Shown here piece after piece: positions 52,818-60,662 of a DNA stretch of 64,000 bases. A model generated the notes under the pieces. It was given only the letters and a program-made list of their open reading frames with translations, made no database searches and was not told the DNA's origin. The stretch covers positions 22,181 through 86,180 of the forward strand of contig CABYRT010000007.1 in the NCBI GenBank assembly GCA_902521355.1. The letters are read 5' to 3'. The DNA is from an uncultured Pelagibacteraceae bacterium (GTDB lineage Bacteria; Pseudomonadota; Alphaproteobacteria; Pelagibacterales; Pelagibacteraceae). The translations under genes were made by a program, and so were the position numbers. Position 1 is the first letter of the stretch. Every line of letters starts with the position of its first letter.

Positions 52818-53742
52818 TATTTTCCTTTACCAATGTCACAAAAATCTTTTCAAGATTATTTTGCTCTGTTTTTAAATCTCTCATCCTCAAACCTGCATTT
52901 TTTAAATCTTGAAGCATCTTTGTAATGCCTGTTCTTTCAGCATGTAAGTTATAGTTGTAAATTAATGAATAATTATCATTAGAGATTGATAGATTATATT
53001 CATCAAGTTCTGAAGGAATTTTTTCGACTTTATCCTGCAACTCAATAGTTAATTTTTTATGACCCATTTTTTTTAATAAATCTATTTTATTATCAACAAC
53101 AATAATTTCTCCTTGATTAATTACAGCAACTCGGTCTGCGATTGCCTCTGCTTCTTCAATATAGTGTGTTGTTAAAATTATGGTTACTCCAGTTTTTCTT
53201 AATCCCTCTACAACTTTCCACATATCTTTTCTCAATTCTACATCTACGCCTGCCGTTGGTTCATCAAGAAATAATATCGAAGGTTCATGAGATAATGCTT
53301 TTGCTATCATTACACGTCTTTTCATTCCTCCTGAAAGTTGATTTAACCTTAAATCTTTTTTATCCCATAAACTAAAATCTTTTAGAACTTTTTCTATATG
53401 TTGGGGGTTTGGCTTTTTTCCATATAAGCCTCTTGAATATGAAACATTGTTAAAAACCGTTTCAAATTGTTCTAGTGAAATTTCTTGGGGGACCAGTCCT
53501 ATTCTTGATCTTGTTTCTCTATAATCTTTTATAATATCAAAACCATCTACTGTAATTACTCCAGAAGTTGGTTTAACTATACCACATACAATACTTATCA
53601 GTGTAGTTTTGCCAGCTCCATTTGGTCCAAGCATAGCAATAATTTCTCCTTGCTTTATATTTAGATTAACAGTTTTTAAAGCGTTAAATCCATTGTCGTA
53701 TACCTTTGAAAGGCCATCAATTGTTATTAAATCTTTAGTCAT
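52807..53742 (-). CDS. ABC-2 exporter ATP-binding protein
   Basis: A 311-residue ATPase. Walker A is GPNGAGKTTL near residue 39, the signature is LSGGMKRRVMIAKAL near 140, and Walker B is ILFLDEPTAGVD near 160. An extra C-terminal segment of about 90 residues is typical of DrrA/YadG-type proteins. It is the first gene of the operon, followed by the permease and by the two small membrane proteins. Confidence 0.93.
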   Translation of the reverse strand: MTKDLITIDGLSKVYDNGFNALKTVNLNIKQGEIIAMLGPNGAGKTTLISIVCGIVKPTSGVITVDGFDIIKDYRETRSRIGLVPQEISLEQFETVFNNVSYSRGLYGKKPNPQHIEKVLKDFSLWDKKDLRLNQLSGGMKRRVMIAKALSHEPSILFLDEPTAGVDVELRKDMWKVVEGLRKTGVTIILTTHYIEEAEAIADRVAVINQGEIIVVDNKIDLLKKMGHKKLTIELQDKVEKIPSELDEYNLSISNDNYSLIYNYNLHAERTGITKMLQDLKNAGLRMRDLKTEQNNLEKIFVTLVKENNED

Positions 53743-53775
53743 TATCTGAGGTCTTAATTTGATATAGAGATGTTT

Positions 53776-54219
53776 TTAATGACAAGCAATATTATATTTT
53801 TTTAATCTCCAGTAATTGTAAGGCCATGGAGTTAAAAATCCAACTAAAAGCATTATTGGTACTACCCACCAATTTAAAATAGCTCCACCTGTTAAAATTA
53901 CATCTGTGAGGTTCATGGCTATTTCCATACTGACCATTGATATAAAGCTCATACCAAGTGCAGTCTTTAATGCTTTGGAAAAATCAAGTTTTTGTCTTAG
54001 TAAAATTATAGTTTCTAAAATAATACTTGTAATCAAACCATTTATAATTGCTAATGTCATGATGGCTAAAACAGGCCAGGGAATTCCTGTTATCTGAAAA
54101 TACAATATAGTTCCAAAGTCACCAATTGCACAGCCTAGTAAACACCAAGCGGTATTTTTTGCGCTTCTTTTCCAAGTATGTTTGCATGACCAATTAAAAT
54201 TAATTGCTTCTGAACTCAT
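53776..54219 (-). CDS. DUF4396 membrane protein
   Basis: A 147-residue protein with four membrane helices. The N-terminal CKHTWKRSAKNTAWCLLGCAIGD and the later SMVSMEIAMNLTD and TPWPYNYWRLKKY match the DUF4396 family (only key parts quoted). Conserved His, Met and Cys residues could bind copper, but this is not shown. It overlaps the stop of the cytochrome gene by 4 bp and so belongs with the redox genes at 54.2-56.0 kb. Confidence 0.8.
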   Translation of the reverse strand: MSSEAINFNWSCKHTWKRSAKNTAWCLLGCAIGDFGTILYFQITGIPWPVLAIMTLAIINGLITSIILETIILLRQKLDFSKALKTALGMSFISMVSMEIAMNLTDVILTGGAILNWWVVPIMLLVGFLTPWPYNYWRLKKYNIACH

Positions 54220-54644
54220 TGTTTGCTCATTTCTAAATGATATTCATAAATATCATCTTTCCAATAAGATTTAATGTACGAAAGAATGTTATCAATACCT
54301 TCATCACTTATTTTATCACCAAAACCCATCATCTTGCCTTCATAATTTTTTATCAATTTAGCAAATCCATACTTTATCATTCTATGTAGTAACTCATCTG
54401 TATGATGCCAAGTATGACCAGTTCCATTTAAAGGCGGTGCTTTTCTATGCCCATCTTCATCTAAACCTTGCCAATTTGTAGCTCCAGCTAAATTTGCTTG
54501 GTGACAAGAAACACAATATTGATTGTATAATATCTTGCCATTTTTAATTGCTTCTAATGAATCTCTAGTTATGGGGTAGTGCGAATGAGAGAAAGCAGTA
54601 TCTGCATAAAATAAAACAATAAAAATAAAAAAATACTTTTTCAT
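54216..54644 (-). CDS. Periplasmic class I c-type cytochrome
   Basis: A 142-residue secreted monohaem cytochrome. The signal peptide ends near DTAFSHS. The haem motif is QYCVSCHQANLAGATNW near residue 43, and a distal Met is expected in the later MMGFGDKISDEGI near 105. It overlaps both neighbours, the second cytochrome and the DUF4396 gene, so translation is coupled. An electron carrier, maybe between b561 and a terminal enzyme. Confidence 0.9.
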   Translation of the reverse strand: MKKYFFIFIVLFYADTAFSHSHYPITRDSLEAIKNGKILYNQYCVSCHQANLAGATNWQGLDEDGHRKAPPLNGTGHTWHHTDELLHRMIKYGFAKLIKNYEGKMMGFGDKISDEGIDNILSYIKSYWKDDIYEYHLEMSKQ

Positions 54645-55108
54645 TAGTGTGGAGCCCTATATCTGCTATGACAAGCTTTACAGCTCGACCACATATATTG
54701 TTTCAAAGCTGCTCTAAAATCATCTTGGTCTTCGATAATTGAAGCTAGCTTTATCATTTGATCAGATGATTTTTTCATTAGAGCATTAAATTCATCTTTT
54801 TCTTCCCAAATAATTGGTAAAGCCTCTGTTCCGTGTCCCTCTTTTGTATTTTCTGGAAATAAATTTAGTAATTCTAAATAATTATCACTCATTCTAATCA
54901 TCAGTTTTTTTGAGTCCTCAATTTCAACTTCGTTAAGTAAAATACTAATTCTTTTTGCTAGTTTATAATTTTGACTGAATAAAGACTTTCTTTTCTTTAT
55001 AATGTCTTTTGCGCTTTCTTCTGATAAAACATTAGAATTAAATGAAAAAGAAAGTGCTACAATAAACATTATTTTGAAAATATTATTTATTTTTATAAAA
55101 TAGCTCAT
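54644..55108 (-). CDS. Class II c-type cytochrome (cytochrome c' family)
   Basis: A 154-residue exported protein with a signal peptide (MSYFIKINNIFKIMFIVALS). It is a four-helix-bundle type cytochrome with the haem motif at the C-terminus, CKACHSRYRAPH, as in cytochromes c' and c-556. I chose the ATG at 55108 because it gives a proper signal peptide and touches the divergent b561 gene; a longer start at 55165 would run through that gene. The next gene start overlaps its stop by one base. Confidence 0.87.
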   Translation of the reverse strand: MSYFIKINNIFKIMFIVALSFSFNSNVLSEESAKDIIKKRKSLFSQNYKLAKRISILLNEVEIEDSKKLMIRMSDNYLELLNLFPENTKEGHGTEALPIIWEEKDEFNALMKKSSDQMIKLASIIEDQDDFRAALKQYMWSSCKACHSRYRAPH

Positions 55109-55634
55109 GTCTGACAGTATAACATTAAAATATAGTTGGTTAGCTAAATTTTTCCATTGGTTCACTTTGCTCCTTCTAATTGCTCAGATACCAATGGGGT
55201 TTATTTTGGTCAGATTAGATTTTTCGGATTTAAGAATAACTATTGAAAATGTACATGTAATTGTAGGAATATCCATATTTTACATAACCTTATTTAGGTT
55301 AATTTATAAATTTTTTAGCAAGTCCCCAAAACTAATGCCTGAGGCATTCTTTGGACAAAACTTGATTGCGAAATTGAATCATTTCGCTCTTTATGTCGCA
55401 CTTTTAACAATAACAACATCAGGAATTTTAAAAAAGCTATTTAATGGTGAAAAACTAAATTTTTTTATTTTTAAATTAAGGATTGAAGATAACTTTGATT
55501 TAGCAGATCAATTTTACAATGTTCATGTTATTTCAAATTATACATTAATAGTTTTAATCTCATTGCATATTTTAGCAGTTTTGTTTCATCAAATATTTTT
55601 GAAAGAAAACATCTTGAAAAGAATGACCAGATAA
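55107..55634 (+). CDS. Cytochrome b561 family protein
   Basis: A 175-residue, four-helix membrane cytochrome. Haem-binding His residues are in AKFFHWFTLLLLIAQ (near 17), IENVHVIVG (near 47) and the later NVHVISNYTLIVLISLHILAVLFHQ (quoted in key parts). It would move electrons between the quinone pool and periplasmic partners such as the two adjacent c-type cytochromes. Divergent from them with overlapping start codons, and cotranscribed with the thioredoxin-like gene. Confidence 0.9.
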   Translation: MSDSITLKYSWLAKFFHWFTLLLLIAQIPMGFILVRLDFSDLRITIENVHVIVGISIFYITLFRLIYKFFSKSPKLMPEAFFGQNLIAKLNHFALYVALLTITTSGILKKLFNGEKLNFFIFKLRIEDNFDLADQFYNVHVISNYTLIVLISLHILAVLFHQIFLKENILKRMTR

Positions 55635-55647
55635 TTAAATAAAGCTC

Positions 55648-56022
55648 ATGAAAAAATATTTTGTCTTTCTAATTTTATTCTTAATACCAAATATCTCATT
55701 TGGTTTTGAAAAAACTACAAATTTTGATCTGAAAAAATTATTAGAAATTCAAAAATCTGGTAAAACAATTGTTATTAATTCTTGGAACGAATATTGTTCA
55801 ACATGTGCAGCACAAACAAAAGTTTTCGATCAAGCAATGAAAGACTTTAAAGATGTTGAGTTTTTATTTTATGAGCAAACAGAACATGAAGATATTGCTA
55901 AAGCTTTAGCTGTTAATTATTGGACCACAATAGTAGTTTTTAAAGGTGAAAAAGAAGTAGCAAGAGAAATTGGTTTAACTGACAAAGATCAAATATACAA
56001 TCTTATAAATAAAGGTATATAA
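55648..56022 (+). CDS. Exported thioredoxin-like protein
   Basis: A 124-residue protein with a signal peptide ending near SFGFEK. The redox motif is YCSTCAAQ (CxxC) near residue 50, and the cis-proline position of thioredoxins is occupied by a Thr-rich NYWTTIVVF segment near 90, which lacks the usual Pro. It may reduce the cysteines of the apocytochromes in this cluster. A hairpin (ACCTCC/GGAGGT) at 56031-56053 lies just after it, but no clear T-run follows. Confidence 0.8.
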   Translation: MKKYFVFLILFLIPNISFGFEKTTNFDLKKLLEIQKSGKTIVINSWNEYCSTCAAQTKVFDQAMKDFKDVEFLFYEQTEHEDIAKALAVNYWTTIVVFKGEKEVAREIGLTDKDQIYNLINKGI

Positions 56023-56177
56023 TTCCTTTTTACCTCCCCTTTCGAGGAGGTGAATTCAACAAAAAAGAGAGAAATAAATGAATGTTAAATTCAGGAATAA
56101 TTTTTTTAATTATAACTGCTATATAGAATTAATTTTTTTTTTGTCAATTTACGAAAAAGTAAGAGAAAATAGGGATT

Positions 56178-57296
56178 TTAGTTAAGCAAAGCTTTGTGAG
56201 CTGGTAAATAATCGTGGCCAAATACATCTGCTACAGCTTTATGAGTAACGCCTCCTTTAAATACATTTAATCCTGCTTGAAAATTTTGATCATCATTTAA
56301 AGCTTTTAAGTAACCATCTTTTGCTAATTTAGATAAAAAAGGAAGTGTTGCTTTATTTAAAGCAATTGTTGATGTTCTAGGAACACCACCAGGCATGTTA
56401 GCAACGCAATAATGAATTACATCATCTATTATAAAAGTTGGTTCTGCAAAGGTAGTGGGTTTACTGGTTTCAACACATCCTCCTTGATCAATTGCAACAT
56501 CTACAATTACTGATCCCCTTTTCATTTTTTTTAACATATTCTTTGTAACTAATTTTGGTGCCTCAGCACCTGGTATCAAAACACCACCTACTAACAAATC
56601 ACATTCGGAAATTAATTTTTCTAAATCAGTTTTATCACTTAAATTAGGTATTATTTTATCTCCAAACATTTGGGTAAGTTCGTTTAATCTTTTTTCAGAT
56701 TTATCTACAATATTAACTTTGGCTTTCATGCCTGTTGCAATTATAGCAGCATTTTCTCCTACTACTCCACCTCCAAGTATAACTACATTTCCAGGCTCTA
56801 CACCAGGAGCTCCTCCTAACAAAAGACCACGGCCTTTTTGATTTTTTTCTAAACAATGTGCACCCGCTTGTACTGACATTCTTCCAGCTACTGCACTCAT
56901 TGGTGCTAACAAAGGAAGTCTTCCGTTATTATCTGTGACTGTTTCATAAGCGATGCATATTGATTTGCTGTCTATTAAACCTTGTGTCAGTTCCTTGGCT
57001 GCAGCAAGATGAAGATATGTAAAGACAACTTGATTTTCTCTTATCATTCTTACTTCGCTAGATTGTGGCTCTTTGACTTTAACAATGATGTCGGAGTCGT
57101 TAAATATATCTTCAGCTGTATTAACTATTTTTGCTCCACTTGATACGTAATGATCGTTTTCAAATCCTGCTTCAAAACCTCCATTATTTTCAATTAAAAC
57201 TTCGTGGCCATTAGAAGTTAATGTCTTTACACTTTCGGGAGTGAGTCCAATTCTATTTTCTTGAGGCTTTATTTCTTTTGGAACCCCGATTTTCAT
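56178..57296 (-). CDS. ald: Alanine dehydrogenase
   Basis: A 372-residue NAD-dependent alanine dehydrogenase. The N-terminus is MKIGVPKEIKPQENRIGLTP, and the nucleotide-binding Rossmann motif is ILGGGVVGENAAIIA near residue 170. It interconverts alanine and pyruvate plus ammonium. Downstream of tpa by 9 bp, it should regenerate the pyruvate that taurine transamination uses and release ammonium. The gap of about 155 bp after the thioredoxin gene holds only the hairpin noted there. Confidence 0.95.
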   Translation of the reverse strand: MKIGVPKEIKPQENRIGLTPESVKTLTSNGHEVLIENNGGFEAGFENDHYVSSGAKIVNTAEDIFNDSDIIVKVKEPQSSEVRMIRENQVVFTYLHLAAAKELTQGLIDSKSICIAYETVTDNNGRLPLLAPMSAVAGRMSVQAGAHCLEKNQKGRGLLLGGAPGVEPGNVVILGGGVVGENAAIIATGMKAKVNIVDKSEKRLNELTQMFGDKIIPNLSDKTDLEKLISECDLLVGGVLIPGAEAPKLVTKNMLKKMKRGSVIVDVAIDQGGCVETSKPTTFAEPTFIIDDVIHYCVANMPGGVPRTSTIALNKATLPFLSKLAKDGYLKALNDDQNFQAGLNVFKGGVTHKAVADVFGHDYLPAHKALLN

Positions 57297-57305
57297 AGAA
57301 TTAAA

Positions 57306-58649
57306 TTAATTTTTTTTGCTTTTTGAATAGTTGGTAATACCAGTTCTTAGTTTCTCGATTATTTCATCAATATGTTTTTTTTCACAGATAAACATTGGAG
57401 CAATAATTAAACAATCTCCAGTCGCTTTAAAGTTAACTCCTGCATCATAACAGTGTTTGAAACATGTAAATCCTGCTGCGCCAGGTTTTTTATGCATTTT
57501 AATATCAATACCACCCATCATTCCATAACCTCTTATGTTATCAACAACATCAATATCTTTTAAAGACATTAAACCTTCTTGGAAATATGGAGATAAATTT
57601 TTTGCTCTATTAAAGATATCATCTTTTTCAAAAATATCTTGAACCGCTAAGCCTGCAGCTACTGAGACAGGAATTCCAGAGTAAGTGTAACCATGAAATA
57701 ATTCTATTGTTCCTTTTGGAGATCCATCCATAACTGTGTCATAAATTTCTTCTTTACACGCAACTGCACCTAAAGGACTTATTCCATTTGTTGTAGCTTT
57801 AGCCATTGTAATAATATCTGGAGTAACACCGTATTCTTGCGATGCAAATGGTGAACCTGTCCTTCCCCATCCTGTGATAACCTCGTCAAAAACTAATAAA
57901 ATACCATGCTTATCACAAATTTCTCGTAACCTTTGCAAATAACCTTTTGGTGGAACTAATGTTCCTGTTGATCCAGCAATTGGCTCAACAATACAAGCTG
58001 CTATGTTCTCTGATCCAAAATTTGTACAAATTCTCTCTAGATCTTCAGCCATCTCTGCGCCAGTTTCAGGTTGACCTGAAACAAATTTATGTTCTGGTAA
58101 ATGTGTATGTCTCATGTGAAGAACACCTGGCATCAAAACATTGGCAAATGTTTTCACGTTGTTAATCATTCCGCCAACAGAAGTAGCTCCGATATTCATT
58201 CCATGATAGCCTCTTTCTCTTCCAACAAACCTAAATCTATGTCCTTCACCTCTTGCTTTATGATATGCAACTGCAATTTTGATTGCTGTTTCAACAGCGG
58301 TAGATCCACATATTGTATAAAAAATTCTATTTAGATTTCCTGGCGTATGTTTTGAAATTTTTGTTGCAAGTTCAAATGAACCTCCAAAACCTTGTTGGAA
58401 TGGTTGAGCATAATCTAATTTTTTTAATTGATTAGTAATTGCATTAATAATTTCTTCTCTTCCATGTCCTAAAGGATTACAAAATAATCCTGAGCTTGCA
58501 TCTATCTGGGTTTGACCTTGATGATTTTTTAAATAGACACCTTTTGCTTCTACAATCAATCTTGGAGACTCTTTAAAATCTCTATTAGATGTAAATGGCA
58601 TCCAATGTTCATTTAAAGAATTAGGTATTTGAGGTTTTTCTGAACTCAT
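57306..58649 (-). CDS. tpa: Taurine:pyruvate aminotransferase
   Basis: A 447-residue class III PLP aminotransferase. The PLP lysine is in TMAKATTNGISPLG near residue 280, the Asp of the cofactor pocket in VFDEVITGWGRTG near 245, and the GSTAVETAIKIA helix near 105 binds phosphate. It turns taurine and pyruvate into sulfoacetaldehyde and alanine. I prefer the ATG at 58649 (MSSEKPQIP) to one 18 bp upstream. The context (ald downstream, tauABC divergent) makes taurine the best substrate, although omega-aminotransferases look alike. Confidence 0.88.
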   Translation of the reverse strand: MSSEKPQIPNSLNEHWMPFTSNRDFKESPRLIVEAKGVYLKNHQGQTQIDASSGLFCNPLGHGREEIINAITNQLKKLDYAQPFQQGFGGSFELATKISKHTPGNLNRIFYTICGSTAVETAIKIAVAYHKARGEGHRFRFVGRERGYHGMNIGATSVGGMINNVKTFANVLMPGVLHMRHTHLPEHKFVSGQPETGAEMAEDLERICTNFGSENIAACIVEPIAGSTGTLVPPKGYLQRLREICDKHGILLVFDEVITGWGRTGSPFASQEYGVTPDIITMAKATTNGISPLGAVACKEEIYDTVMDGSPKGTIELFHGYTYSGIPVSVAAGLAVQDIFEKDDIFNRAKNLSPYFQEGLMSLKDIDVVDNIRGYGMMGGIDIKMHKKPGAAGFTCFKHCYDAGVNFKATGDCLIIAPMFICEKKHIDEIIEKLRTGITNYSKSKKN

Positions 58650-58699
58650 AATTATGTGTCGATTCATAGACTAATTATATAAATTAACCAGTAAATTTT

Positions 58700-58751
58700 A
58701 GTCATACTTGGTATGTTAAATGACCGCAACTATAGGTTGTAACTTATGACT
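58700..58751. promoter_or_regulatory. Repeat-rich operator candidate in the tpa-tauA divergent promoter
   Basis: The 191-bp space between tpa and tauA carries several short repeats: AGTCATA (58700-58706) with TATGACT (58745-58751), CAAC (58727-58730) with GTTG (58736-58739), and two similar direct elements starting GGTATGTT (58710) and GGTTGTAA (58735), each ending in TGAC. This suggests a regulator binding site controlling both transcripts. The regulator is unknown; a MocR-type regulator is common in taurine loci, but none is seen in full here. Confidence 0.4.
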
Positions 58752-58840
58752 TTTGAAGCCTGTGTAATTTATTCATCATTTACTTAAAAGAAAATTTAAA
58801 CTTAAATATCGATAATTAAATTTAATTAACAGGAGATGAA

Positions 58841-59782
58841 ATGAAAAAAATAATTAGTTTCATTTTAGGAAGTTTATTTGCTCTAAACTTAACAATCACA
58901 GCAGCAAACTCTGCTGCGAACGAAGTTAGAGTTGCATACTTTCTAGAGTGGCCAAGTCCAAATTTAGAGGACATGCAAAAAAAGAATTTTGCTAAAGCTT
59001 TAGGAGTTCCAGTAAAATGGACTAACTTCACAAATGGTGGAGCAATGACAGATGCAATGTTAGCAGGAGATATTGATATTTCTTACTCACAAGGTTTAGT
59101 ACCATTTATTAATGCTGTAAAATCAAATGCACCTATCAAATTAGTTGATATTGCGATGGAATACGGAATGGGTGGAACAACTTGTGTAACATCTAATGCA
59201 TCAGGAATAACAAAAGCAAATGCAACGGAATTAGAAGGTAAAAAAGTTGCTGTTCCGTTAGGTACTATGGCTGAGTACGTTTTCGACGAAAGTATGAAAG
59301 TTGTCGGAGCTGACAGAAGCAAAATGGATATTATTCAAATGGACCCCGAAGAAGGTGCTGCTGCGTTAGTAAGTGGAGATGTAGTAATGGCATGTCTATT
59401 TGGTGGTAATTCAATCAAAGCTGCAGTTGCTGTAGGATCAAGACTTCTAACTGTTCAAGAAGCAAGAGATGCAGGTATTTTAGGAATAGATATTACTTCT
59501 GTAACAGACAAGTTTATGAAGGAAAATCCTGGAATGTTGAGAACTTTTATTGAAGTAACTCATGAAGCAAATGAAAGATATAGAAATGGAAAAAGTGATA
59601 TGAATTCTATGTCAAAAGCTTCGGAGATGAAAATTGCCGATATGAAAGAAACTTTAAGTGGTTTCAAATTCTTAACTCCAGAAGAAACTAAAAAATCTAT
59701 GGAAAGTGGAAACTTAGATGCATTCTTAAAAGGAATGGGTACTCCAGGTGGAGCAGTAGACACTAGTTTCTTACCTTTATAA
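58841..59782 (+). CDS. tauA: Taurine ABC transporter substrate-binding protein
   Basis: A 313-residue periplasmic receptor with a signal peptide (MKKIISFILGSLFALNLTIT) cleaved near NSAANE. It has the nitrate/taurine receptor pattern: a first lobe with VKWTNFTNGGAMTDAMLAGDIDISYSQG (quoted in part) and the hinge GKKVAVPLGTMAEYVFD near 140. It binds taurine in the periplasm for the transporter encoded downstream. Strong ribosome-binding site (AGGAGA) before the ATG. Followed by a terminator-like hairpin before tauB, which should let the receptor outnumber the membrane part. Confidence 0.9.
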   Translation: MKKIISFILGSLFALNLTITAANSAANEVRVAYFLEWPSPNLEDMQKKNFAKALGVPVKWTNFTNGGAMTDAMLAGDIDISYSQGLVPFINAVKSNAPIKLVDIAMEYGMGGTTCVTSNASGITKANATELEGKKVAVPLGTMAEYVFDESMKVVGADRSKMDIIQMDPEEGAAALVSGDVVMACLFGGNSIKAAVAVGSRLLTVQEARDAGILGIDITSVTDKFMKENPGMLRTFIEVTHEANERYRNGKSDMNSMSKASEMKIADMKETLSGFKFLTPEETKKSMESGNLDAFLKGMGTPGGAVDTSFLPL

Positions 59783-59802
59783 TTAAAAGATTAGAATAAT
59801 TA

Positions 59803-59836
59803 AATAGGCGCCAATTTTATTGGTGCCTATTTTTTT
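59803..59836 (+). terminator. Rho-independent hairpin between tauA and tauB
   Basis: A hairpin with arms AATAGGCGCCAA and TTGGTGCCTATT (one G-T wobble) around a TTTA loop, followed by seven T residues. It should stop most transcripts after tauA and let only some continue to tauB and tauC, the usual way for ABC operons to make more receptor than transporter. Confidence 0.85.
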
Positions 59837-59864
59837 AAGTAAATATTTTATATAAAGTCAACTA

Positions 59865-60662
59865 ATGAGTGATTTAATATCTCAAAATCTAAACATGATT
59901 TTCAAAACTCCAAAAGGAGAGACTGTTCATGCTTTAAAAGATTTAAATTTCAAATTAAAAAAAGGAGAACTATTAACTGTCCTTGGTCCTTCTGGTTGTG
60001 GAAAAACAACTTTGTTAAATATTGCAGCTGGTTTCTTAAGACCGACATCTGGAAATATAACTTTGAACGGTAAAGAAATTGATGGGCCTGGAGTTGAAAG
60101 AGGCATGGTTTTTCAACAAGGTGCATTATTTGAATGGTTGACTGTTGCAGAGAACGTAAACTTTGGTCTTCGAATGAAAAAAAAAGATCCTATAGAAACT
60201 TCAAAAAAAGTTGATGAGTGGTTGGAGATTGTTGGCTTAAAAGGATTTGGAAATACCCCAACATATCAATTGTCTGGAGGAATGCAGCAAAGAGTAGCTC
60301 TTGCAAGGTGTTTAATCAATGATCCTGATTTGATTTTAATGGATGAGCCTTTAGGCGCTCTTGATGCTCTAACAAGAGAAAAAATGCAATCTTTAGTTTT
60401 GAAAATTTGGAAAGAAACTGGAAAAACAATTATTTTAATTACACACTCGGTTGAGGAAGCACTACTGCTTGGTGAAAGGTTGTACGTAATGGCACCAAGA
60501 CCAGGTAGGATACATAAAGAATATAATCTTCCATTTGCAGAGATGGGATTAAAAGAAGATTTAAGAGAAATAAAAAAAAATAAAGATTTTTCATCAAAAA
60601 GAGAAGAAATTTTATCCATGATTTGGGATATGGAGGAAGAAATTATGGGAAAAGAAAATTAA
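59865..60662 (+). CDS. tauB: Taurine ABC transporter ATP-binding protein
   Basis: A 265-residue ATPase of the nitrate/sulfonate/taurine family. Walker A is GPSGCGKTTLLNIAAG near residue 43, the signature LSGGMQQRVALARCL near 140 and Walker B LILMDEPLGALDA near 160. It powers TauABC uptake of taurine. The gene is joined to tauC by a single base (stop at 60662, start at 60663). Confidence 0.93.
   Translation: MSDLISQNLNMIFKTPKGETVHALKDLNFKLKKGELLTVLGPSGCGKTTLLNIAAGFLRPTSGNITLNGKEIDGPGVERGMVFQQGALFEWLTVAENVNFGLRMKKKDPIETSKKVDEWLEIVGLKGFGNTPTYQLSGGMQQRVALARCLINDPDLILMDEPLGALDALTREKMQSLVLKIWKETGKTIILITHSVEEALLLGERLYVMAPRPGRIHKEYNLPFAEMGLKEDLREIKKNKDFSSKREEILSMIWDMEEEIMGKEN

Noticed and set aside
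56031..56053. Hairpin ACCTCC/GGAGGT after the thioredoxin-like gene as a terminator
   Set aside because: The stem is short and not followed by a T-run on either strand; I note it only inside the gene entry.
60266..60619. 117-residue open frame opposite tauB
   Set aside because: Antisense to the ATPase signature and Walker B region; the open frame follows from the codon use of tauB.
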